Shown here: piece by piece, positions 32,266-42,850 of the stretch
Numbering within the stretch: the first letter of the stretch is position 1
Layout: each line of letters opens with the position of its first letter
Assembly (NCBI GenBank): GCA_028571685.1
Contig: CM053142.1
Coordinates: 126,906,796 to 126,970,795, forward strand
Reading direction: 5' to 3'
DNA length: 64,000 nucleotides
Source: Heterohyrax brucei
Lineage: Eukaryota; Chordata; Mammalia; Hyracoidea; Procaviidae
Notes under the pieces: generated by a model
Databases searched by the model: none
Seen by the model: the letters and a program-made list of their open reading frames with translations, nothing else
Told to the model about the DNA's origin: nothing
Translations under genes and position numbers: made by a program

Positions 32266-33217
32266 TTGAGGTTCTTTAGATAATTCAGTTGGGATAAATT
32301 CATTCCTTTTTTAAAGAGGGCTGGCTTATAGTGATGATTTCACAAGGGGAATTCTTTTTCTCTTTTCCTCCTCTGTTCAACATGATTATTTCTGCCCATA
32401 TTCCTTTGGTCAAGCAAATCATGTGGCTGAATCCTAAGTCTGGGGTAAGGAGGTATGCTCTATGTTTTTGTAATTTGAACTGCAAAGTTACAAAGTAAAA
32501 GTATGAATATAAAAGAGGTTAAAAAAGAGGCTACCAATTCAGTCTACTACAACAACAAACCACAGAAATCTAGACAGTATCAGTGGCTTTGTCAGCAAAA
32601 GAAATCACATTTTGAAACCATATCGCAGGTGCTTCAGACATCTCAAAATTTGTTTTTACATTCATCGCTATTTTGAAATGATGAATTTTATTAGACCTTC
32701 AGGTAGAATGCACAAAATTAAAGTCTTCCTGTCTACAGATGTTCAGGTGATACATGTGGCCAACTCTGTGTCTAGTAATCATTCAGCCACTAAACACCAA
32801 AGACATATGGTCTCACCTTGACAGCCTAAACATCTACATCACTTTCTAGTATTCCCTTATCAACATGTGGAAGTTTATTTATCAGTATGCAGAAGGAGGT
32901 AAAGTAAGGATTATCCGTAATTTAATGTTTTATAGTCAAAATAACAGCTGTCACACTGCTATGTCTTTAAAAAATAAAATTTAACTTTAACTTGCTTATA
33001 TTTCAGATACACTTGCATGTTATTTAATGTATTAATAAAGCAGCTGATACTGTTTTATTTTAATATTTTGCTGACTATATTTAAACACCACTGGTTTCCT
33101 TTGTAATCTTACATAAAATGCACTGAAAACCTTCTGACAGGTGGTTCCAAAGTGCCAAAGGACTCCATGACACAGAAAGAGTTCAGAATCCATTCTAGCT
33201 GTACCAGAGGCTGTTAC
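32266..33217. other. Unassigned sequence
   Basis: No repeat or gene recognised. The 69-codon plus frame at 32612-32821 has no domain. Confidence 0.45.
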
Positions 33218-33374
33218 AAAAGGCCAGTCACATACTGATTAAATGCTATAGCTGTCAACCAAAAAATCAGCAGTTCAAATTTACTAGACTCTTCTTGGAA
33301 ACGCTATGGGGCAGTGCTACTCTGCCCTATAGGGTCACTGTGAGTCAAATTGGCATGATGACAGTGGGTGTAGA
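33218..33374 (+). mobile_element. AfroSINE, short form, diverged
   Basis: GATTAAATGCTATAGCTGTC, B box GCAGTTCAAATTTACT, linker GCTATGGGGCAGTGCTACTC, tail CTGTGAGTCAAATTGGCATG. Confidence 0.84.
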
Positions 33375-33707
33375 GGCTATTGAAAGGAGGGTCGTAAGTC
33401 TACGCTTTGGCCAGAACACTTATTAAATGGACAGCAGCATGGCCTGACTCTTTACTGGACACCATGGTCTGCAACATCCTCACAGAGAAAGTGAGTCTGG
33501 GAGAAGAGAAACTAGTAGAAGCTATCTGGTGCATCCCCACCCATCAAAGAGATCTCTTGCAGAGACAACCTTTTAAGAGGTGGTGTTTTATTAAGGGGTG
33601 GGACACTTTTCACTTTATAGTTCCATTTCTCTCTCAGCATCTTAATAGGGTAGATTTTCCTAGCAGGCTCTGCACGTCTACACTCTCTACTATGAAGCTT
33701 CCAGCAA
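33375..33707. other. Unassigned sequence
   Basis: A 108-codon plus frame (33407-33733) spans this and runs into a SINE. No recognised domain, so not called as a gene. Confidence 0.45.
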
Positions 33708-34198
33708 AGCCAAACCCATTGCCATTGAGTTGATTCAGACTTATAGCAACCCTATAGAGCACAGCAGAACTGCCCCATGTGGTTTCTAAGGAGTCCCTGG
33801 AGGATTCTAACTGTTGACCTTTTGGTTAACAGCCATACCTCTTAACTACCACACCACCAGGGTTTCCTCACTAATCAATTGCAATTCTTCTTATTCCTAT
33901 AGAGCTTGGACTCTGCAGCCAAAAAAAAAAAAAACCCAAAACAGAAAAATACTGCCATTGATTGAATTCCAACCCACAGCAAACCTGCAGGACAGAGTAA
34001 AATGCCCCGTAGAGTTACCAAGGAGTACCTGGTGGATTTGAACAGTTGATCTTTTGGTTAGTAGTCGTAATTATTAACCACTCTACCATCAGGGTTTCCC
34101 TCTGCCTCCCCCCAAACCAAACGAAACCCATTGCCATTTAGTCAATTCCAACTCACAGTGACCCTATAGCAGAGTGGAACTTCCCTGTAGAGGGTTTC
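33708..34198 (-). mobile_element. Three antisense AfroSINEs in a row
   Basis: 33708-33868 is near complete (ATTGAGTTGATTCAGACTTA ... ACCACACCACCAGGGTTTCC). 33918-34099 is near complete, with an A-run at its left (GATTGAATTCCAACCCACAG ... CTACCATCAGGGTTTCC). 34108-34198 is the tail and linker only (TTAGTCAATTCCAACTCACA), 5' truncated. Confidence 0.85.
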
Positions 34199-34598
34199 CT
34201 TCTCTGCCTCCAAACTCCTGAAAACAGAGCTCCATGCAGCAGCTAACAGTAATTTTGGGTAGGGCTTCCTCACTAGGTAAAACCTATTTGTCATCCCCAT
34301 TCCAGGTGAACTTCCTAACTTTCCTCCACAAGGAAACAGGGTAGTGCCCTCCTCATTCCCTGAGGTGCTGTCTTTGCTAAGGTCTGATACTTATTAACAA
34401 GTTGATACATTTTTCTTCCAGCTAAAGTATTCTGTATTGACAGTGTAGCTCCTAATGCTAGAAGTTTCAGTAAGTCAGGTGATCAGGAAGACAGTATAAC
34501 ATGGCAAATCAGCACAGGTTTTGGCATAACAGGCACTCACTATACACCAGCCCAGGCCTTTTCTTGTGTTAATAGTGTACCTTCTGATTGTACTGCTG
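34199..34598. other. Unassigned sequence upstream of a poly-A
   Basis: No recognised repeat in 400 bp. The poly-A that follows could mark a retrocopy end, but I recognise no gene content and no AATAAA just upstream. Confidence 0.4.
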
Positions 34599-34618
34599 AA
34601 AAAAAAAAAAAAAAAAAA
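34599..34618 (+). repeat. Poly-A run (20 A)
   Basis: Uninterrupted A-tract after TACTGCTG. It may be the tail of an unrecognised retrotransposed sequence. Confidence 0.9.
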
Positions 34619-34639
34619 GGTTAAGAGGGACTTTGTCTT

Positions 34640-35640
34640 TAAGAAATTTTTATTTATATTGAAAAAGCAATATAATAGAACTTTTCATTTTTTTCAGATA
34701 CGATTATATTGCAGGCAGCTGCCTGGCTAATACAATTGATTTAAAATTTAGGAAGAAAGGGAAGAAAACAGTCAGCCATCTGTTTGTGAAGTGCACACCA
34801 TCTCAAACTCGCAATTGCTAAGCTTTTTCCCTGAGCTCTTTTTGGTACTGGAGAGCAGACTAACTACTTGCTGGCCAGCAGCTTGAAGATGGAAAACACA
34901 TCTTTTGATTAATTAAAAGCAAAAGTTGGAACTACTTACCTTTCCATTCTTTAATTAACAAAGCCCAAAGGCCACACGAGGAAGTAATAACACTCATTAC
35001 GCTATGATGAAGGACTGTGATGATGAGTTAAGTCAGACCGGACTCCAGGCCCGATTCTTTTCAAGGCTCCCCCGGGCTGTTGCCCTGAATGGAGGCAGAT
35101 CCTTACTTGCTGATGAACTGTTTTACCAGTGCTGGCACACGCTGCCGTAGAGAGTATATATTCTTTCACAAGAAAAAGAAGAGCCCTTGAAACCAAGGGT
35201 TATATTTTAATTACGCCAAGGCGCCCTGTCTGGTATGTCCTTTATTGAAAGAACACCTCATTTGATTTGCATCTGTTTGTGTTAGTCTTTGCAACAAAAA
35301 AAGATTGATCCCTTCTAGGCAGAATTGTCTCACCTGAAGGATCAAAAGCCATGTCAGCTGTCTTACAAACTAACAAATTATGTTCTTATTGTCCCTTAAC
35401 TCTCCCCGAAAACACCTTTCAGAGATAGTCTCCCTTCCTCAGCCTTCGCTCACTGTTTTCCTTCTTTCTTTATCTTGCTCGTGGGTGATCTTAACGAAGT
35501 TGACGCAGTGACACAAACATTCGTTCTACCTGCAGATGGAAGCTTCCAACCCTCCTCCAACTTCCTCCAGAGTCCTTGGCTCTAGCGCTCAGACTCTGAG
35601 AGCTGTGCCTGTCTATGTCACTGAGTCACCACTGAAAACT
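34640..35640. promoter_or_regulatory. Repeat-free block, candidate conserved regulatory element
   Basis: About 1 kb without any recognised repeat in an otherwise repeat-dense area. It has two perfect TTAATTAA motifs (34909-34916, 34951-34958), a TTAATTA (35208-35214), a perfect octamer ATTTGCAT (35265-35272) and an inverted pair CCCTTG/CAAGGG (35184-35199). These are typical of developmental enhancers, but short motifs are common by chance and conservation cannot be tested here. The 64-codon minus frame is not recognised. Confidence 0.35.
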
Positions 35641-36050
35641 TTTTTTTTTTTTTTAATATATTTTAGATGAAAGTTTATAGCACAAACTAGCTTCTCATTC
35701 AACAGTTAGGGCACATATTGTTTTATGACATTGGTTAACAACTTGACAGCATGTCAGCACTCTCCTTTCTCAGCCTTGGATTCTTTGCTACTGGGTTTCC
35801 CCTCTGCTCCTGCCTTCTAGTCCTTTCCCCTGAGCTGGGGTGCCCATTTAGTCTTCTTTTGTTTTAAGGACCTGTCCAGTGTTTGGCTGAAGGGTGAACC
35901 TCAGGAGTGACTTCGTTACTGAGCTGAAAGGGTGTCTGCGAGCCATACTCTCAGGATTTCTCCAGGGTCTGTCAGACCTGCGAGCCTGATCTTTTGTTCT
36001 ATATTTTTCTACAGCTGTCTAGGACCCTCTGTTGCGATCCCTCAGCTCTG
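35641..36050 (-). mobile_element. L1 3' UTR, antisense (lineage-specific type)
   Basis: It starts with 14-15 T (inverted poly-A), then GATGAAAGTTTATAGCACAA, TTCTCATTCAACAGTTAGGG, ATTGTTTTATGACATTGG and GGCTGAAGGGTGAACCTC. It stops near 36050, so only the distal 3' UTR was inserted. Confidence 0.65.
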
Positions 36051-37129
36051 CAATTTTTAGTCAAATAGTTTTTTGCTCATGGGAACAGTGAGCTTTTAAA
36101 TGTGTTTATTACACATTCAACTACAGAATATTTGTTAAGACACACAAATGTTAAAATAGAATGAAATCATGGGCTTATTTTCCACTCTTAAACCCACTTT
36201 CTGATGAGAATAAGAAATAACTCAATAGCAATAGCATGGACCATTGAGAGTCAAGTTTTTGTTTTTCATTTCCCATTCCGGGGAAGATTAAATTCAGTGG
36301 ATCCACTATCTCTAAGACTCAGAGACAGTGAAGTCTTTCCCAAATGGATTCCTTCACCCCACAAAGATAACAAAGGCTTAAATAAAAACACTTGATTTAA
36401 TGACTTCATGTGAAACCCCAAAGTGAGCACCAATTAGATTTTCTAGAAGCACACATAAAATTTTCAATGCCTCTCTGATGCAGTATCTGTGGAACATCCT
36501 TGACTCTTCATATGGACATTTGTATTCACCAGCTTTAACTATATGATAGAAGATTCCTTCAAAAGTTGCCCTTTTAAGTTAAGTGAATGAGAAACTAAAT
36601 TTTACATGTATTTGTAATCTTGCTGTTTAAGAATGGAGTGATGGAGTGTTTGAGGGAAATTTTGAAAATTTTTGTGATTAACTTTGTGTGCCATGTTTCA
36701 GCATGTTATAAATTTTAGGGCTCTTGAAATAGGACTTAGCAGTAGAAATGCTGATCCTTCTATGATTATAATAGCACAAACAGCATTGCTATGAACTCTA
36801 ACATTGAAAAACTCTCGTGCTACTAACATTTAGAACATGATCTAAACTGTAGACAGTTTGACAAGTAATTGAAGTAAACCATCTCAGATCCATTGGTACT
36901 GGTGCCTGGTCTCACAAGCTTAGTTTTACTGGAGATATGGAAGTCATCCAAATATATACTCTGCTTCTTTTAGATCCTGAGGTAATTTGGTAGGATGTGA
37001 AGATTCTTATTTTCATCACTAGGCAGGTCTTATCTGAAACTTGAAGTACCTTATTAAATCTAGTATCTGCTGAGCTTGTTAAGAGTGTGGACTGACAACC
37101 CCCTGCTGGAAGTCACCACTACCTTTTGC
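36051..37129. other. Unassigned sequence, about 1.1 kb
   Basis: No confident repeat. Small frames, including 36204-36395, are not recognised. No gene seen. Confidence 0.45.
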
Positions 37130-37775
37130 CTGGTTGTCATAGTTTCCTAGGGCTGCTGTAAGAAAACTAAAACCAAAACAAACCCACTGTTGCTGAGTCG
37201 ATTCTGACTCATAACGACCCTATAGGTCAGAGTAGAAGTGTCCCAAAGAGTGTCCAAGGAGCACTTAATGAATTTTAACTGCTGACCTTTTGGTTAGCAG
37301 GTATAACACTTAAACCACTACACCACCAGAGTTTCCTGGGCTGCTGTAACAAAATACCACAAAATGGGCAGTTTTAGAGGACAGAAATTTACTGTCCTAT
37401 GGTTCTAGAGGATAGAAATCCAAATTGGGATATCAGCCATGTTGGTGGAAGGCTCTGAGAGAGAAACCTCCACGCCTGTCTTCTAGCTTCTGCTAGTTGC
37501 TGCCAGTCTTGAGCATTTCCAGACGTGTAGATGTATTCTTGCACCGCCATCCTTCATCTGTCTCTGTGTCTGTGTTTCTTCTCATCTTTTACAAGAACTC
37601 TATTCAGATTGGATTAGGACCCAATCTACTCCAGTACACCTCATGTTAACTGATGACATCTTTGAAGATCTTATTGCCCAACAAAGTCACATTCACAAGT
37701 ACTAAGGCTGAGATTCCCTTGGGGGGTGGGGGTGGAGGGAGAGAGGGAGGTGGACCCAGTACAATCCATAACACT
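37130..37775 (-). mobile_element. MLT1-like MaLR LTR, antisense, split by a SINE
   Basis: ATAGTTTCCTAGGGCTGCTG at the left, then (after the SINE) AACAAAATACCACAAAATGG, GAGGATAGAAATCC, TCAGATTGGATTAGGACCCA and AAGTCACATTCACAAGTACT, ending in CAATCCATAACAC. Inverted MaLR LTR; contains a G-rich run near 37722-37750. Confidence 0.78.
37162..37337 (-). mobile_element. AfroSINE, antisense, in the LTR, with TSD
   Basis: GGGCTGCTGTAA flanks it exactly (37150-37161, 37338-37349). In reverse: GAGTCGATTCTGACTCATAA, linker GTCAGAGTAGAAGTGTCCC, head ACACCACCAGAGTTTCC. Confidence 0.93.
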
Positions 37776-38160
37776 GGCTTGTAGGTGTTACTTTCTATCT
37801 GGTCTTTCCACATCTCCTCTGACACACCGCCGATGTCTTCTCCATGCAGCAACCAGTGTGATCTTTCCAAAATGACAATCTGATTATATGTTCTAGATTG
37901 AGTTGTCTAAGAATAATACTCCAAGATTGGATTAGATGTGAAAGAGATTTACTGGGGACAAAAAGCAGAGAGCTGCAGGAGATGAAAGAAACCTTCGAAG
38001 AGAGTCGTCGATCTGGTTTTGTGAAGGCGAGCGGAGTAAAGAAGCTCGGGAGCCTGCCCAAGCCTTCACGTCTGCGAGGCGCGGAGCCGGTGCTTGAGCC
38101 ATGAAGCCCAATTTTCAAGCTTCGCTCTTGCTATACTATAATCCTGATACTGAATGTGAA
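37776..38160. other. Small CpG-rich patch in unassigned DNA
   Basis: About 38000-38095 packs roughly ten CpGs (GAGTCGTCGATC, GGCGAGCGGAG, TGCGAGGCGCGGAGCCGG) in a window otherwise depleted of CpG. A 68-codon plus frame (37898-38104) crosses it without a known domain. It may be part of a younger or unmethylated element. Confidence 0.4.
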
Positions 38161-38206
38161 TACATGACAATTTCTGGTATGTGGTATGCACTCCAAAGTG
38201 CTGTCC

Positions 38207-38227
38207 TTTTTTTTTTTTTTTTTTTTT
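38207..38227 (-). repeat. Poly-T run
   Basis: About 20 T; possibly the inverted poly-A of an unrecognised retroelement. Confidence 0.85.
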
Positions 38228-39902
38228 GCTTTTGCTTCTTCTTCCTTTCCCACCCCATTCCTTATCTTTCCAGTCTCATCCGTGTTAGACTTCCAGTCTG
38301 TCCCTTGTTTCAGGATGCTCTTTTCAAGCAGTGTAACCCATTTCCTGTACATTGACTGGGAAAGGTGTAGGAGATCTGATCCTCTTTTATTCATTCACTC
38401 TGGTTATATCGTGAGCATCTGTAAAGGGATCGTATGAAGGGCTGCATGAAAGCTCCTGCCTTCTGGAGTCCCCATTTTAGATCAGAATGAACTCAACTTT
38501 TCCTACCTGTGAATAAATCATCGAGGGTTCCTGGAGCTTAATGATTTATCAGTGATTTATTTGTCTGTTTCTATTGTCAAGCATTTCCTGTGAATGCTAG
38601 ACAAATTCAGCCACTAGGCAACCGCAATCTTCAGCTTGCCAGATCTAAATGTGAGAGTGGGGAAAGGGGAAGTTGGGGGGTGCAGACAGAATAAGAAAGA
38701 AAAAAAATTTAAACAGGTCACAGAATTGTGGTCTAAGGAACTGGAATCTTAGAGAACTTATGTAAGTCCTAAGAAAGGAAACATTGTTTCAGTACATAAT
38801 GGGCTGATTGAGAGGAAAAAGCTAAATCAATTGAGCATCAAGGCGTTTCATAAAACCTGTCTTCGCTGAGGCCTCTTTAAACTAAACATTTGTAGCCCCT
38901 TCATTCTCCAGGTAGCAAAGCTCTGCCAACAATCAGTCACTCTGTCCAAAGCTCTGAGATCAGTTCAGTCTCCTGTCATCTAACAACTGCTGGATTTCAC
39001 ACTCCACTGGAATGGAATCAAGAAACAAAGTGCCATTAAATTTTGCATTCTCCTGTGTAATGGCAGTGTTTTGAGTCCATAGCAGTGAAATCATTGCCTT
39101 GGGTTATCTGTTAATTCCTCTGGCTAAACATTAAGCCTGGAAAGTCATCAGTTACAAAAGGGAAGGGTTTTGAGTAAGACATAAAAATAAATAGAGAAGG
39201 AGCAGCTGGATAGACATGCTGCAAAGCTCTCCAGAGCCTGGGAAGCTGGCTTCTATGTAGTAGCCAGCTCTGTTCTGTAAAATCCAGTAATCAATTGTAT
39301 GAGACATGGAGGAAGTGCCAGGCCAAGGATTCATCAGTGTCATATGTATACTGCTAACACTCCATAGTTTGGAAACTGAGTGAGGTTATTGCCTAGCTGG
39401 ACTGGTTTGTGGAGAAAAACTCTTTTTGTTCAAGTTGGTGTATCCAAGAAGGAAAACATCAGCTCTTGGTCTTCTTCTTGTGATGATGGACTTGGAGAGG
39501 CTCTGAAGTTGTGGGTCTGGTGTATATACTCTTATCTGCCATGCCTCCCAACAGCACTCCTTAGTCTGAGCAATAGAGCCCAAGGGAAGCACACATTTTG
39601 GGGCAGAAAACAATCTCTAGGCTTTTATCAAAGTTGTCAGAGATTATGGGAGAAAAGGAACTTGAGAGACAAGTGGAACCATCCAAGAATGTGTTAAAGG
39701 AGCCACAGAACTCAGCATAAAAAAAAGTAAATATTAGGAATGACAATTAACTAAAGGAAAAATGAGTTCCAGACTCTCTGAGTTACTTGTTAAATTGAAA
39801 CTGGTTTGCTGTTTTGGAGCTAGTGGAAGGAAGTCAGACTGTATTATGTCTTCAGAGCTATTCCTGAGAGAAATTATTATACTGAATTTGAGTCTAAATT
39901 CT
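38228..39902. other. Unassigned sequence, about 1.7 kb
   Basis: I recognise no repeat family here. Overlapping opposed frames (39380-39697 plus, 39386-39613 minus) have no recognisable domains. Second-longest repeat-poor stretch of the window. Confidence 0.45.
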
Positions 39903-39913
39903 CTTATATCTTA

Positions 39914-40076
39914 CTAACCAAACTCATTGCCATAGAGTTGATTCCAACTCATAGTGACTCTATAGGACAGAGTAGAACTGCCCCATGGAATTTCTAAGCA
40001 GCACCTGGTGGATTTGAACAGCTGATTTTGGGGTTAGCAGCTGTAACACTTAACCACTCTACCCACCAGGATTTCC
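39914..40076 (-). mobile_element. AfroSINE, antisense, with TSD
   Basis: CTTATATCTTA flanks it exactly (39903-39913, 40077-40087). Nearly full length: GAGTTGATTCCAACTCATAG, ACAGAGTAGAACTGCCCCAT, head ACCCACCAGGATTTCC. Confidence 0.93.
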
Positions 40077-40308
40077 CTTATATCTTATTGCTTGCTCTAT
40101 ATTTACCTGATATAGCTGATATTGGGAGCAGTGAGGTAAGTATATGAATGACTGTGGCTTCTCTAGAAAATGTTTTGCTTATTAAACCCGTGGAATACAT
40201 GTGCTAGAAGGAGCATTAGTGATTTTCCAGCATTTCTGTTCCCATAACTGACTTCCAGAGAGAATAAATGACTAGCCTGAAGTCATACAATTAAAGACAG
40301 ATGAAATA

Positions 40309-40843
40309 CAAAGTCCAAGAAGTATGTGAACTTAATTGTTCTACTATCTCTACAGTCACCTTTGAAGTACTCCTCTTGGGAAGCTATGCACCAATGCCAG
40401 CCCCTAGTTCACCCTTCAGAGAAATTTTGGAGCTCTTTCTGGAATGGCTATTGTGCACAGTGACATGGTGGGAAGTTCACAACCTTAGTTGTATAGTTGT
40501 TTGTGAGAGAGTTTTTAGCCAGTAAACAAATAACTGTATTGGAACACCCTCCCTACTCACCTGATCTGACCCCCAGTGACTTTTTCTTTACCCGAAGATG
40601 AAGGAAATATTGAAAGGAAGATATTTTGACGGCGTTCAAGACATCAAGGGTAATATGATGACAGCTCTGATAGCCATTCCAGAAAAAGAGTTCCAAAATT
40701 CCCTTGAAGGGTGGGCAAGGCACTGGCATCAGTGCATAGCTTCCCAAGGGGAGTACTCCAAGGGGAGACCATAGTGATATTCAGCAATGAGATATGTAGC
40801 ACTTTTTCTAGGATGAGTTCACAGATTTAATTGGCCGACGTCA
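40309..40843 (+). mobile_element. Foldback mariner-derived MITE, copy 3
   Basis: TA on both sides (40307-40308, 40844-40845). Left arm, antisense, about 40309-40449 (GGGAAGCTATGCACCAATGC ... GAGCTCTTTCTGGAATGGC). Right arm, sense, about 40669-40843 (GCCATTCCAGAAAAAGAGTT ... GCATAGCTTCCC). Between them is a transposase C-terminal segment; GGAACACCCTCCCTACTCAC at 40541-40560 begins the coding for a Pro-Pro-Tyr-Ser-Pro-Asp-type motif. Internal TIR-like GAAGTTCACAACCTTAGTTG near 40472-40491. Confidence 0.9.
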
Positions 40844-40845
40844 TA

Positions 40846-41777
40846 GGCTGTCTGGACTCTACTTAGGGTCTAACAACCCAGAGAATGCATCATTATCACC
40901 CTAACAACAACAACAAAATTCCAGACAGTCTTTGAATTCACAATGTTTCTTAAGCCTACCAGAGAGCTGAGGTCACAAGGCTATCAACAAATCTGAAATC
41001 TAAAAACAGACATGTGCCTTCAAGGAGAAATGAGATTTAAGTACTATTTACATAGTGAGGATTCTACTGATAAATAAAATTTGACCAAAAAACATTTAAC
41101 AACTTTCTAAAGGCTAAATGCGGACAAGCAAGAGAATAGGTAGTTCAAGGAGGGCCACAAACACAAGGGGAGTACACAGTCCCTCGCAGGGTCTTCTCCA
41201 TGGATCTCACTCACCAAGTCTCACACAAAGTACTGTGGGCAGGATGAGGCCTCTAAGAAAGCGTCCCTCATGGTATAGACCTAAGGAAGGGGAGCCGCTG
41301 TCACTATGGGAAAGCTGTAAGTCCTTCTCCCCATCTCTCCTGTGGAACAAGACCTTAGACAACCACCCTGTTGCTCTTGGAGCACTGGTGAAGCCAGCCC
41401 AGTGCAGCTGGGGAAGAGGACTGAAAGAAACTTCTGCCCCCCACCCCTCTGCATCCTGCAGAGAGGGGCAGAAAGACGAGTGGGTCCAGATCCACAGTGG
41501 AGGACTAGACAGGAATTCTGAGATGATCCTGGTCTGGACATCCAGGGACATAGTCTCTGCCCAAAATTAAGGCTTAACAAGAGAAACTGAGATCTCTCAT
41601 CTCTCACCAAACAAGGGTAATAAACATCAATTAACAAGTAACACCAGCTGAGGCGTAGCACAAAGTGAAGACCTAAAACTGAGCATGGAACATACATTCA
41701 GAAGACCAGCGTCCACAGTAATAGTAGAGCTAATAGTAGAGGAATCTGAAGCCTGTACTGCACTGAGGATAACCATA
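40846..41777. other. Unassigned; GC-richer stretch at 41100-41560
   Basis: 41118-41570 is open on the plus strand for 150 codons, and overlapping minus frames of 114 and 138 codons exist. The translations show no recognisable domain. Open frames on both strands at higher GC usually mean few stop codons, not coding. It may be part of an unrecognised LTR or L1 5' region. Confidence 0.4.
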
Positions 41778-41920
41778 TAACACCCATTGCCATCGAGTTG
41801 ATTACAGTTCATAGACCCTTTAAGACAGAGTAGACCTGCCTCATAGGGTTTCCAAGAAGTGACCAGTAGATTTGAACTCTTGAAATTTGGTTAGCAGCTA
41901 AGCTCTTAACTCCTGTGTCC
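41778..41920 (-). mobile_element. AfroSINE, antisense, diverged
   Basis: GCCATCGAGTTGATTACAGT, ACAGAGTAGACCTGCCTCAT, head decayed after TTAGCAGCTAAGCTC. Confidence 0.8.
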
Positions 41921-42454
41921 AACAAATAAATGAGATTGGATAAAAGTACAAAAGATATCAGATATAATTAAGACAGTTTGGGTCAAAATATCCTCTTGGG
42001 CAGGTGAGGAGCCTATGGCTTGACCCAGAAGCTATGCCTGGAACCAGGAGTAGAGCCAGGATTGGTCCTTAGCCTTTGGTGATGGGACTGAAGAAAACAT
42101 GAGCATCTAGAGTCTGTGCGGAGGAAGGCAGGAATACAGAATCAAACATATATTCTGCATAAAGCAAAGGGGGCAGGTGTGAAAACTGCCGTATGGAAAG
42201 TAGTGTCAGTTGGTATCAGCAAGGTGAACGTATTAATTGTAATTCATTTGTTATGAAATTTTTTTCTTAGAGTAAAGGTAATCATATTTCTCTGCAGAAA
42301 TTTTAGCTAACACACCTAAGGGAAATGAGAATGTAAAGGTTATTAGAAACCCTGGGACATAGTTTCCCTTCCCTAGGTACTCAAACACTTACTTATATAT
42401 TTGTCCATCCATTTATGTATCATAACAGCAACTGAGTATTGACTGTGTCCTATT
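41921..42454. other. Unassigned sequence
   Basis: Nothing recognised in about 530 bp. Confidence 0.45.
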
Positions 42455-42635
42455 TTAAATGGTTTACTTTTGTTAGCTCATTTAATCCTTACATCAATTT
42501 AATGAGGTTGGTATTACTATCCCTGTTTTGCAAATGAGGTATCTGAGATGCAGGAGGTTAAGTAACTGACAGAGCTGTGGTTCAACTTCAGGAGTCAGAC
42601 TAAGGAGCCTATGCTCTAATTCCTGTCAAAAATTG
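42455..42635 (-). mobile_element. MIR SINE, antisense
   Basis: TTAGCTCATTTAATCCTTAC, TATCCCTGTTTTGCAAATGA, GGAGGTTAAGTAACTGACAG and ACTTCAGGAGTCAGACTAAG give the inverted MIR order over ~180 bp. Confidence 0.8.
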
Positions 42636-42650
42636 TAGTATATTGTATAT

Positions 42651-42788
42651 GGACCCCCAAACCAAACCCACTGGCATTGAGTCAATTCCAATTCATAGCA
42701 ACCCTACAGGGCAGAGTAGAAGTGCTCCACAGGGTTTCCAAGACTGTAAATCTTTACGGAAGCAGACTACCACATCTTTCTCCGAAGG
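42651..42788 (-). mobile_element. AfroSINE, antisense, 5' truncated, with TSD
   Basis: TATTGTATAT flanks it exactly (42641-42650, 42789-42798). Tail GGCATTGAGTCAATTCCAAT, linker variant with AATCTTTACGGAAGCAGACT (an intermediate subfamily), then truncated. Confidence 0.9.
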
Positions 42789-42850
42789 TATTGTATATAC
42801 ATTCTTGTATATAAGTGAAATGAAAGTCGTTCAGTTAAAAATATTATTTA

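Noticed and set aside
34909..35272. Homeodomain and octamer motifs as proven enhancer sites
   Set aside because: Such short motifs arise often by chance in AT-rich DNA; kept only as a low-confidence candidate block.
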